The position numbers were made by a program, and so were the translations under genes. Under the pieces are notes generated by a model that saw nothing but the letters and a program-made list of their open reading frames with translations, was not told where the DNA came from and made no database searches. A stretch of DNA of 64,000 nucleotides from assembly GCA_032622095.1 (NCBI GenBank), contig CP136063.1:207067934-207131933 (forward strand). The letters are read 5' to 3'. The stretch comes from Siphonodentalium dalli. Lineage: Eukaryota > Mollusca > Scaphopoda > Gadilida > Siphonodentaliidae. This document shows positions 43,666 to 53,459 of the stretch, in pieces; position 1 is the stretch's first letter, and the number at the start of each line of letters is the position of its first letter.

Positions 43666-43685
43666 AAAGGGTCATTCGACCCTTT
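43666..43685. terminator. Perfect 8-bp hairpin after the Lys/Arg-rich ORF
   Basis: AAAGGGTC-ATTC-GACCCTTT, 80 bp past the stop codon. May be a 3' structure of the inserted element, akin to the hairpins at retroelement 3' ends; a role in termination is not shown. Confidence 0.45.
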
Positions 43686-43745
43686 CGAGAATCCCGGGGT
43701 TAGCCCCCCCAAATCACATTCCCGCAGTATGGATATTGACTCCAC

Positions 43746-43790
43746 TCTCCAACATGGTCATGCATCTGGAATACACGATCATGTTGGAGA
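43746..43790. repeat. 11-bp inverted repeat
   Basis: TCTCCAACATG (43746-43756) pairs perfectly with CATGTTGGAGA (43780-43790) across 23 bases. Confidence 0.8.
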
Positions 43791-44009
43791 ACGGAATAGA
43801 GCTCAGTCACAGGTACATGCTATATATGGCTGCATCAACTGAGACTATCTCGGTTCCTAATCAAGCCAGTGTTAGTACATGTAGTTATGGCAGTGCTGGG
43901 GTTTCAAGCTACGTTTCGACGTCAGATAGCACCAATCGGAATTCCGTCGACTGGAACTGACCGGTCTTTCCCACCCCTACCCTCTACGGATGCGAGGGTG
44001 ATAACACTC

Positions 44010-44845
44010 AATTAACATTGAGGGTTTGTTCTCTCAATGTTGGTGGCATTTTGAATAAAGTTGATGAACCGGAATTCGTGAATTATGTTTCGAAGTTTGA
44101 CCTGGGACTAGTATACTGTGTATACTAGTCCCAGGTTTGACATACTTTGTATACAAGAAACAAAAACTGATATTACTGATGATATTTCTATACCAGGATT
44201 TGAAATTTTGACGCGAAATGACCGCAAAACTATTCTGCGCAATCGATTCGGAGGTATATGTGTGTTGGTAAAATCAAAATTGGTGAAATGGATGGCCCCA
44301 ATTGACTGTGGTAATGAATATGTAATTGTATTGTCAAAATAAATTCTGACTTACCTCTATATATTGGTAACGTTTATATTCCACCTGAAGGCACAAAGTA
44401 TAGCTCAAATGACTGTTTCGAAAAGCACCGTAGTACGCTCCTTGATGGCACACTTTCCGCAGATAACATGTTATTGCTTGGCGATTTCATTGCGCGAACC
44501 GCACAACTCAAAGATTATGTTGACACGGAAGACACTGATACTTTCGAAATTCCTAAACGCGTTTCACAAGATAAGCGCACGGATAACTTCGGATACAAAC
44601 TCGTTGATTTGTGTAAAAGTACTCGTTTCCTGATATCAACTGGTAGAGCCGGTTCAGATAGAGGTGGTGGGCGAGTCACATGCAGAAACGTGAGCGGATT
44701 ATTTACTTGCAACCTGAAATACATTGACACAAATTAGTGAATTGTGGGTAGAATTGTTCGACAATCTACGGTCCGACAACGTTATTCTCCGAAAGTTGAC
44801 GAGAAGCGACGAGATTTCGGATGTGTTCGATTAGCTATACTGTTG
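44010..44845 (+). pseudogene. APE-type endonuclease relic (element H)
   Basis: Begins VCSLNVGGILNKVDEPEF, the usual start of APE endonucleases. FDILCIQETKTDITDD carries the catalytic Glu region, followed by GGICVLVKSKL, NVYIPPEG and LLLGDFIAR (D-x-N motif altered to DFIA), then YKLVDLCKSTRFLISTGR and a linker end RSDEISDVFD. A 40-bp insertion (see 44095-44141) breaks the frame between FVNYVSKFD and FDILCIQE. A stop at ~44340 and frameshifts follow. RT is missing; it may have been lost at ~44850. Confidence 0.75.
44095..44141. repeat. 33-bp perfect palindrome with 7-bp flanking direct repeats
   Basis: GTTTGAC (44095-44101), CTGGGACTAGTATAC (44102-44116), TGT, GTATACTAGTCCCAG (44120-44134), GTTTGAC (44135-44141). 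The flanking direct repeat is the endonuclease codons for ..FD, so the palindrome is an insertion into coding sequence. Confidence 0.9.
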
Positions 44846-44849
44846 GGCG

Positions 44850-45955
44850 TCGCGGTTTCACGCCCTGTGCATTTATTTATTGATCGTTTAGATTTGGAGT
44901 GTTTGACGCTATCACAATTGAGTAAACAAAGAGTTATGAAATGGCTTCTTGTGTAACAAAAGGGCTTTATTTTTACGGTGGGTTTAAACTGATTGCAAAA
45001 GAGTGAAGTAATATATGCTCCATTAAAAACTTGTGATAGCTTCTCACATTTCATTGACCGGCGGTGAATGGGACAATGAGACTCGCCCTATTATGAATCA
45101 GTATATGCTGGAGGCAATTAGTTTCAATAGCACAACGCATTGAGGTTGGTTTAACTACCTCGGAAGTGACGATACCACTTCATACGGTTTTGTGACTTTT
45201 GTCTTTGCGATCAGGAATAAAGAACTCTTTCCGATAGTTAGTAATTTAGCTGCAATTTTCCATTGTGTACCAGTGTCAACTGTAGATAGCGGACGAGCGT
45301 TTTCTACTCATAATCTGATTAATATGAAGCAACAAAATAGCATGTCTCGGCATATTTGAACATTCTCATGAAAATATCAATTGAACGGCCTCCAATTGAT
45401 GAGTTTGATTTCGAACTTGCGTTCAGAAAGTGAAATGATGTGAATTCGCGTAGGATTGTCAACAATGTTTGAGTTTTGAACAGTAGTGTAAATGTGTCGA
45501 TGGTGTACATGTATATTATCAGTATTGTAAGTGCTGATAACTTTGAGTGAATAAATGTTTATGTCGTATTACATCTTGTGCGAATTTATCCCACAGTATG
45601 TGGCTACACTTTTTCAAAAGTGGCTAAAAAATTGCACAAGTGGCTAAAAAAATGGCGACAAAGGATTTTGGGCCAGGGCGAACACTGTCCGACACACATT
45701 CCGCTGTTTGTATTACAGTCACGCTTTATACGGACCCAACCATCGTTCTCGAGATAAGAGGATTAAATCCGGCATACCATGGTAAACGCGACACAATGCT
45801 CTCGGGCGAGACGACAGTTAGCACAAGAAAACTAAGATGCATGCATCAGGTCGGCCGTGAACTATCTACCATAGAATTGTTGTAGCTATCGATTATACAT
45901 TTTGGAACACCTGTCTGTATGTATGTGTGTATGCATGAATGCATGTGTGTATGTG
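44850..45955. other. No supported gene
   Basis: Short frames only. AATAAATG near 45547 might be a polyadenylation signal of a lost element. CATGCATG/TGTGTATG low-complexity sequence at 45915-45950. Confidence 0.4.
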
Positions 45956-45959
45956 TTAT

Positions 45960-46780
45960 AGACTCTAACACTGCTCGACTGATCCGACTCGGATTTGGTA
46001 TTTAACGTGTCAACTTGACCTCGCTCATAGGCATGTTTCTGGACCTTGACTGATCCGACTAAAAAATTGTGTGTAGGACTACTTCGATCCCGGGAGCAAT
46101 ATGGACAGGTCCAATTTCACGTGGGACCATGTTCTCGAACGTGTTGATATAGGCATGTTTCTGGACCAATTGAACAATAGTTTGGCCAGACGCTGTATAT
46201 ACTGGGTACTGTCCAGATGGAGGCGATCACAAAAAAATCCCTAAATAGTCCGAACGAAGTCGAGTACATCAGCTAGTTTAATATATATTTTGGACATTTG
46301 TCAGTCTGTTTGTCTGTTAGCTATGGCCGGGAAAACTGCCGGACAGATTTGACGAAATTTAATACCTAGGGGAAATTATTTCCAGGGAGTATTTTGGACG
46401 GGTCAAATCTTGATCCCGACCTGACTTTGACATTCAAAAAGATCAATTCAAGGTCAAATCTGGTAAAACGGAAGTATTTCAACGAAATTTAATACCTACT
46501 GTTACTTTTGTCCCAGGAGTGTTTCGGTGGGTCAAATAATGACCCTGACCTGATCTTGACATTCAAAATTGTCAATTCAAGGTCAAATCGGGTAAAGCCG
46601 GGCGGATTTCGACGGGTACTTTTGTCGTGACTTTTGTCCGGGGAGTGTTTTGGACGGGTCAAATCGTGACCCGACATGACGTTCACCTTTAAAATGGTCA
46701 ATTCAAGGTTAAATCGCCCAATTCTCCGAAAATCAGAGGGGAACATCCCGGACGAAGTCGGGTCCACCAGCTACTATTAT
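45960..46780. repeat. TA-flanked dispersed repeat, further copies
   Basis: A diverged copy ends near 46270 (GAACGAAGTCGAGTACATCAG, CTAGTTTAATATAT). A second runs 46272-46780 with GACGAAATTTAATACCTA and TTCAAGGTCAAATC units and ends GACGAAGTCGGGTCCACCAG. Same family as 10408-11122, including TCAAGGTCA sites at 46448-46456 and 46577-46585. Confidence 0.75.
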
Positions 46781-46949
46781 ATATTTCTAGATTTAGTTAC
46801 AAACTAAATACCTGTATATTGTACAAAGAAATGTTTGACAAATATATCTGTATCAATATTACCATACGGGTCATTAAAATAGATACGACGAAACAAATTT
46901 TGAAGGGTGCATGTATCAGGTAAATTGTTATATTTCAAATGATGACAGG

Positions 46950-48320
46950 AATGCGGAAAGTTGAAGTACCTACGTAATACTGGCTATCCGAATGAAGAGA
47001 TATACATGCATATAAAAACCAAAATAGAAGATGACTGCTGGCGACAATGTTTTCCAAAAAAATTCAAAGCATTCGATAGCTCCCATCTAGTTGTCAGCCC
47101 GAAGATCAATATGAAGTTTGGTGACTATCAGATGAGGGATATGTCTGTACAGTTGCTAAACAATTCAGTCATGCAAAAGAGGATCAAACAGTAAGATACC
47201 AAATTTCTGCCTGTGGTAATGTTTTTTAACGAAAATCGGGAAAATTAGATTACTCTCACCCTGGTTATCCAGAACATCATTGTGGAATCTGGTGACGATC
47301 GGACAGGGGTGTCGTCTGTAGGATCAACCAAATTATTTAGCCATAAAAATAGTAAAATTCAAGATCACCGCTGGCAGTGATGTCTTCACAAGAACAGTTT
47401 GAGAACAAAATATGGCTCACATCTAGCGGTGACCCAAAATATCCACATGAGAAAAAGTTCTCCAATAAAAGCTGGCTGCAGGGTGCGCCAATTGATTCAA
47501 ATTCGAAATTTAGCAGGGTGTACTGCTTGTGGCCATGTTTTCCCCGCAAATTTGATAGACTGATGGACAAAACCACTGAATCCGTTAAATCAATATACAT
47601 GTATACATGGATTAATTTATATGCATTGTTATACACAGTACTGGTATATAAAGGTACTGAAAATAACAATATATATATACTAGTATACACAAAATAAACC
47701 ATATATCATGGCTATGGGTTCTAATATCCGTATATGACAGCTGAGAACTTGGTGTGAATTGAAGAGTGGTGGTGTCTCAGGTATATCTAACCCTCCATGT
47801 TAGAAACATGCCATTAAATGTCATAAGTATAATCTAACTTGAGGACAGAAGTTATCCATAAAACCCCCCTTAATTCAACCAGGTCCTCGCGCGATGTATG
47901 GTCGATCACATGATGATCTAGGGGGGATTATAATTGTTGTATAAAAACAGCACTGCATGTAAATATAAAATAAAATAGTGCTACATCTTAATACAGATTT
48001 TTGCCATATATAATCAGTGACTATACAGACAGTCTGAAAAAATAAAGTTTCAGTGACACTCTATCCGAAGAGGGGAATAATTCCATCTGTTACAGTCAAT
48101 GGAGCAATTATGAATCTGGAAAGGTGAAATTTCTAAGTAATACTAGATATCGACATGACGCAATAACATATAACGTAAATGCAATATGGCCGCTGGCGAC
48201 CATTTTTTCCTATAAAATTAAAAAAATATTTGATAGCTCTCATCTGATAGATCAATATCAAGATAAATATGAAGTTTGGTGATGATCGGATGAGTGAAGT
48301 GGACTGTGCTAAACGGTTTA
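46950..48320. repeat. Diverged repeats with GATAGCTCxCATCT motif
   Basis: CTGGCGACxATxTTTTCC ... TTxGATAGCTCxCATCT ... AAxATGAAGTTTGGTGA occurs near 47040-47125 and 48193-48285, with a weaker relative near 47290-47390. Apparent frames through it do not match any protein I know. Confidence 0.55.
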
Positions 48321-48326
48321 GTAATG

Positions 48327-48650
48327 CTTAAAAAGATTCTTACCTTAATATTTTTATGTTCACTTTATAAACTTCACTGAGTCATCTTTGTCATGTATTG
48401 AGTTTAATATATTTTGTTTACAGTTTATAAATCATGTATGTCTCATGTTTGTTATTTTAATTTATGTGTTTATTATCATTAAATAAAGTTGCATTCCTTA
48501 AAAAGATTCTTACCTCAATGTTTTTATGTTCACTGTATAAACTCCACTGAGTCATCTTTGTCATGTATTGAATTTGATATCTTTTGTTAACAGTTTATAA
48601 ATTATGTATGTCTCGTGTTCGTTATTATATTATATACACTTTATAGTGTG
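48327..48650. repeat. Two ~170-bp tandem repeats
   Basis: CTTAAAAAGATTCTTACCT ... CACTGAGTCATCTTTGTCAT ... TATGTATGTCTC begins at ~48327 and again at ~48497 with few changes. Confidence 0.85.
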
Positions 48651-49326
48651 TTTCAGCTGGTTTCAGAACGAAAACAAAAATGAATAAAATCAACAAATTT
48701 GTAAATTTAAAAACAATTCAAACGTTGTTGTATTCCATGTCCCAGCCCGGACATATACACCAACTTTCAATAATATTCATTGAGAAACAACGGACCAAAC
48801 GCCATATAGCACCCCGTATACATCTTTTATTCCGAGCTGGCCTTTTATTTCGAGTTGGCACACGTCGATTGGGGCGAGTTAGCCCTGGTGCGAGTACGCC
48901 GAATCCGACATCTTCTCTATTTGCAGCAGGTATACGTTTACGCTGATTTAAGCGTAATTTAATTTACGAAGTTCCCCAATTGGTATCGTAAATAGAGCGA
49001 CCTTATTTGACAGAGAATGCCTCTGTTATTGATTATCAAGTTGATATACATTAAAAACGACAAATTCACATGCTCGTTCAAGCGCAGTAGTCTATTTTCC
49101 CCATGTTAAATGACATCCACAAATACTAAATAACGCTAACCTACTGCGAATGTTTGACACGACAACTGTTAACATATTTGGGCTGAATTCATCTGACGCG
49201 GTATTATTCCTCAAAATAAACAACAAAACCATCGTTACTTGGAAATGTAGTTTGGGCTAACATTTACATAAATCCTCCACATCATGTATCCCGACACACA
49301 CGTCAGATGAAAACCAGCCATGAAGT
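48651..49326. other. No supported gene
   Basis: An 88-codon frame at 48680-48946 has no recognisable motif. Otherwise non-coding. Confidence 0.35.
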
Positions 49327-49545
49327 AAACGGCCAAATTGGCCGAAATAAAGGCATGGCAAGATGATAAAGGTATGGACTATATTCAAAATATTAGCAGA
49401 GAGGAAATTGTGGGTTTCGAAAATATGATAACCGAATTAGAACACCGTGATACTTTTACTGTAGAAGAATTAGATGCAGTGAACGAAATGTGGAAAATGA
49501 TTTATTCGGGGGCTGCAGCGTACGCGTATATCGACTACGAATAAA

Positions 49546-50065
49546 GATATAAGATTTTCTTATTGGGTCATCCCATGTTGTTCCTAATACAAATTCAACA
49601 ATATGTAATGCACTTCATATTTACTTTGAATCTACTGAGAGACTGTGATTACATATCAACTGCAGTACACTTTTCTGCTTAAGTTTAACTTGCAGATTGA
49701 TACATGTGGATGTGACGTATCATTCAAATTTATATTAAAATTTATATGGTTATTATATCATCACAACTTTATTTGAACTTTATTTGAATATTGAATTGAA
49801 TCATTTTAAACTCTAAACTCTTACTCATAGCCATTAACAGTATTTTCAGGATAACCCTGTGTTATTTAATCTTATTTAGTGACTTCATACTTAATGATTA
49901 TTAGGAATTTCCATGATACAATATATATATACACCATTAAATTGTCATGTGTCCTTGTTTGTCAACTTTTTGTATTTTTCGGTTTGGACCCAATAAAATA
50001 GGCTGTGCCTGAGTTTTGGGTCCAATTCATTCATGAGTTAATGAATAAATGTATTAAAAAAAAAA
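49546..50065 (+). mobile_element. Poly(A)-tailed retroinsertion J
   Basis: ACTACGAATAAA at 49534-49545 is repeated at 50066-50077 right after a run of 11 A. The 520 bp between has no ORF, carries an AATAAA and a 3'-proximal hairpin (TTGGACCCAA ... TTGGGTCCAA, ~49983-50028), and ends GTATT(A)11. It splits the coding frame of element K. Best read as a 5'-truncated LINE 3' UTR or a retroposed transcript. Confidence 0.85.
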
Positions 50066-50603
50066 ACTACGAATAAACGCAAACGGCATAAGCCTTGGTT
50101 TGATAACGATTGTTCAAATGCGTGTAAGCAATATAGGCAGGCCTTAAAGTGTTTTCGTCGTACAAACAGTGAACCAAACAAATTAAATCTCGATAAATCC
50201 AGAAAAACATATAAAATAGCTATGCGAGTAAGTCGAGCGCGTTACAGGCTCAATACCAGACAATCTGTTACTAAAATGAGAACAAGCGATATCCGTGAGT
50301 ACTGGTGATTGATTCATAAATCCGACCACAGAAAAGCACCACTGAGAACGCCGTCAATAGATGCAGTTAGGGATCATTTCGCTGCTTTAAATTATGTACC
50401 GGTCACCGATTCTGAAGAACAATCCTTTTCCCCATTATCACTATACTCCGCCGAAGTTGATCGGGAAATTTAACTTCGTGAGGTTGAAGATGTTTTGCGT
50501 GGGCTGAAACTAGGAAAGGCTCCTGTGGTCGATAAAGTCAGGAACGAGTATATCAAAGTTGCGTGTGAATCAATGAGATTCCCGCGCTTACAAAGTGTTT
50601 TAA

Positions 50604-50986
50604 CCCTTTACCCAACAGAATGGCCCTGTGCCAATGCATTCTCTTATATATGCGAGTCGACCATATGTCGCCTCGCATATATTAGAGAATGCATTAGCTT
50701 AACACATATTAAAAATGATAAAATTGTCAAAGAATGTAGAAAAATATTATAAAAATTTAAAATTTTAGGCCAATGCATTCTCTTATATATGCGAGGCGAC
50801 CTATGGTCGACTCGCATTTATAAGAGAATGCATTGGCACAGGGCATAACTGTAACCATCACAATGTGGTCAATGAACCGGTTCCAATGATATCCATATTT
50901 GTATGGTGTTATTGAGACAGACCGAAGATATTTTAGGCTGTTGAAGCTTTATTTGGGCGTTTTTGGCCGGTTTGTTGGGTAAAGGG
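50604..50986. mobile_element. piggyBac-like miniature element, copy 2
   Basis: TTAA at 50600-50603 and 50987-50990 flank CCCTTTACCCAACA ... TGTTGGGTAAAGGG (14-bp perfect ends). The interior has two head-to-head hairpins built from CCAATGCATTCTCTTATATA arms separated by ~65 bp of A/T-rich sequence, and a right part shared with copy 1. It interrupts the RT frame of element K, which resumes at once on the right (GTCGTGCCCACTGAATGGGG region), confirming the boundaries. Confidence 0.9.
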
Positions 50987-52744
50987 TTAATATAATACTG
51001 AAAACGGGAGTCGTGCCCACTGAATGGGGTCCCGGTGTTATACTCCCTCTGTATAAGGGACATGACTCAGCGTGAGCTGACAACTATCGCCCAATAACCC
51101 TTGTTAGTTCTATCTCTAAAGTTTTTACTTCGATTATCAGCCAACGAATTCAGTCATTTCTGCAAAACAATGATCTTGTATGTGAAAATCAGGTTGGATT
51201 TAGAAGTGGATATTCTACGATTGATCATATGTTTACATTGAACAGTTTAATAGAGCTAGTAAATTGATAACCTTTGGCGAATTGGACTTTGGCAATTTTT
51301 TTTTTAAATTGTTATAACGGGTCGAGTTCTAAATGTATACTGGAATTAAATCAAGTGTTTTCTTTGGCAATACATATTCCTCATACTTCCCGTGCAATAT
51401 TGGAGTCCGACAGGGGTAAACCTATCTCCTATCTTATATTCTGCTTTCACTAACGACTTGGAGGATTTCCTGAGTAGAAGGGTCGGAAATGACATTAATC
51501 TATCTGGCCATAAATCTACATCGGTGCTTGATTATTTTAACTTATATTTCCTACTATATGCTGATGATACTATCCTGCTTTCAAATTCAGCCGGCGGACT
51601 ACACAATATGCTGAACGATTATTCTGAATATTGTCACAAATGGCAATTAATAATAAATAATAAGAAAAGTAATATTATTGTCTTCGGTCGTCGTAATAAA
51701 AAGAGAGAAGAAACTGAAAGATTTAATATTGCCGGACAGTCATCCCGTTGGAATTGTGACGCACTATAAATACTTGGGTGTAATTTTTCACAGAAATATT
51801 TCCTTTATAATGGAAAAGAAAGACCGGTACGATAATGGAAAGAAAGCCATGTTTGGTCTTATAAGTAAAATGCGGTATCGCAATATCTTGCTCTCGCTTG
51901 TGTCATAGATTTATATGAAAAAACAATTGTCCCAATAATTTTATACGGTTCAAACATTTGGGGTACAGCAAACAATGAAATGATACCGAGAACTGAGCTA
52001 TGGTTTCTTAAATATGTAATGAGCCTAAAAACATCTACTCCTACAGCTTTTATATATGGCGAGCTAGGACATGGAAAATGATTAGCGGGAATCGTAAAAA
52101 GTTTGATTTCATTTTGTATTGGTCATTAAGCAGTAGGTTCAGTACCAAAGATAAATTCATCAATAACAAATCAAAATGGGTTAATTGTGTTAACATCCGT
52201 ATGACAGAGCTTGAGTTAAGCGAGATATGGGATAATCACTTCATTGGTACCCTCGACAGTTTAAAAGGAAAATAAAAGAACGAACACGGGAGAAATTTTT
52301 ACAAGATTGGTGGACAAAAATAAAATCATCAGACAAGTATTCATTCTATCGGATATGTAAAACATAATTTAGTTTTGAAAATAACTTATTGCGACTTGAA
52401 CCGAGTGACACGCATAACTTGTTTATACGAAGAACGCGTAGCCATCGTTTACCCATATAAATTGGCGACTGCACATGGTCAGGCTGTAGTGAGTAAAGAC
52501 GCCCGCGATTGCAACTTCTGTGGTAAAAACACCGGTGATGAATACCATGTATACTGCTTGAATGTGCGACGACCAGAATAAAGTATATAGCGCCGTACTA
52601 CTATATTCAACCCTCTGAAATTAAATTATGGCAACGAATGAACAATAGGAAAATACAAGTTCAACGCGGAGTCGCTAAATTCGCTTCCGTAATATTCTCC
52701 CGTTTAATGAACTGATTGTTGGAACTCCGAAAAAATTATTTTTG

Positions 52745-52793
52745 GGGGACTATAGAAACGGGCTCCGTCCGTCCGTCCGTCCGTCACACTTTT
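52745..52793. repeat. (GTCC)n run
   Basis: CCGTCCGTCCGTCCGTCCGT in front of the ~190-bp tandem repeats. Confidence 0.9.
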
Positions 52794-52795
52794 GA

Positions 52796-53365
52796 GTACC
52801 TTAATTCAAGGTGTAATCATCTCCTCCTACATATTTCGTCCCAGAGATTTGAAACTTCAGACAATTGTTGCCCATATATTGAAGATGTGCAACATGTATA
52901 TAGATGACGGAAAAATTATTTTTTGACAGTGTTATTAACCATTTTCAACTTAAAAATTTCAACATTTTTTATAATTTTCAGTATGAGGGTACCTTCATGG
53001 TGTAATCAACTCCTCTTACAGTTTTTACCCTAGAGATTTGAAACTTCAGAATATTGTTGCCCATATATTGAAGATGTGCAACATGTATATAGATGACAGA
53101 AAAATTATTTTTCAACAGTTATTATCCCTTTTCGACTTGGACAATTTCAACAATTTTTATAACTTTCTGTACGAGGGTACCTTTATGGTGTAATCAACTC
53201 CTCCTACAGTTTTGATCGCAGATATTTGAAACTTCAGAGTATTGTTACCCACATATTGGAGATGTGCAACGTGTATGTAGATGACGGAAAAATTATTTGT
53301 TTACGGAGTTATTGACCCTTTTCGACTTAGAAAATTTCAACATTTTTTAAAATTTCTTTAACAAA
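52796..53365. repeat. Three ~190-bp tandem repeats
   Basis: Units begin GTACC at 52796, 52989 and 53177 and share GGTGTAATCAxCTCCTC, GATTTGAAACTTCAGA, TGAAGATGTGCAACATGTAT and GACGGAAAAATTATTT. No coding content. A poly-G run follows at ~53391. Confidence 0.85.
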
Positions 53366-53459
53366 GCGGCACCGACTTGCCACGTTTTCGGGGGGGGGGG
53401 GAACTGTGGTCTGCTGACCTTTTATTTAACCCATCGATGGAACCCGACAATGTTCCATT

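Larger units (their letters stand above)
49327..52600 (+). pseudogene. Non-LTR element K: EN-RT linker, RT and zinc tail (decayed, split)
   Basis: Starts in the linker behind an endonuclease: FTVEELDAVNEMWKMIYSGA (49338-49545). After the J insertion come KRKRHKPWFDNDCSNACKQY and SRARYR. RT begins LKLGKAPVVDKVRNEYIKVA (50500), is interrupted by the miniature element at 50604-50986, then continues with GVVPTEWGPGVILPLYKG, ENQVGFRSGYSTIDHMF (51190), GVNLSPILYSAFTNDLEDF (51410) and FLLYADDTILLS (catalytic, ~51556). The tail has LYGSNIWGTAN, TPTAFIYGELG, TREKFLQDWW and a CCHC-like CNFCGKNTGDEYHVYC (~52510). Many stops and frameshifts. The same family as the fragments at 11194-11999 and 41035-41235 and probably 56690-58018; clade likely L1/Tx1-like. 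Confidence 0.8.

Noticed and set aside
43203-43745. 180-codon minus-strand ORF
   Set aside because: Antisense shadow of the basic ORF's Pro/Ser-rich tail; starts in poly-G/C sequence and matches nothing.
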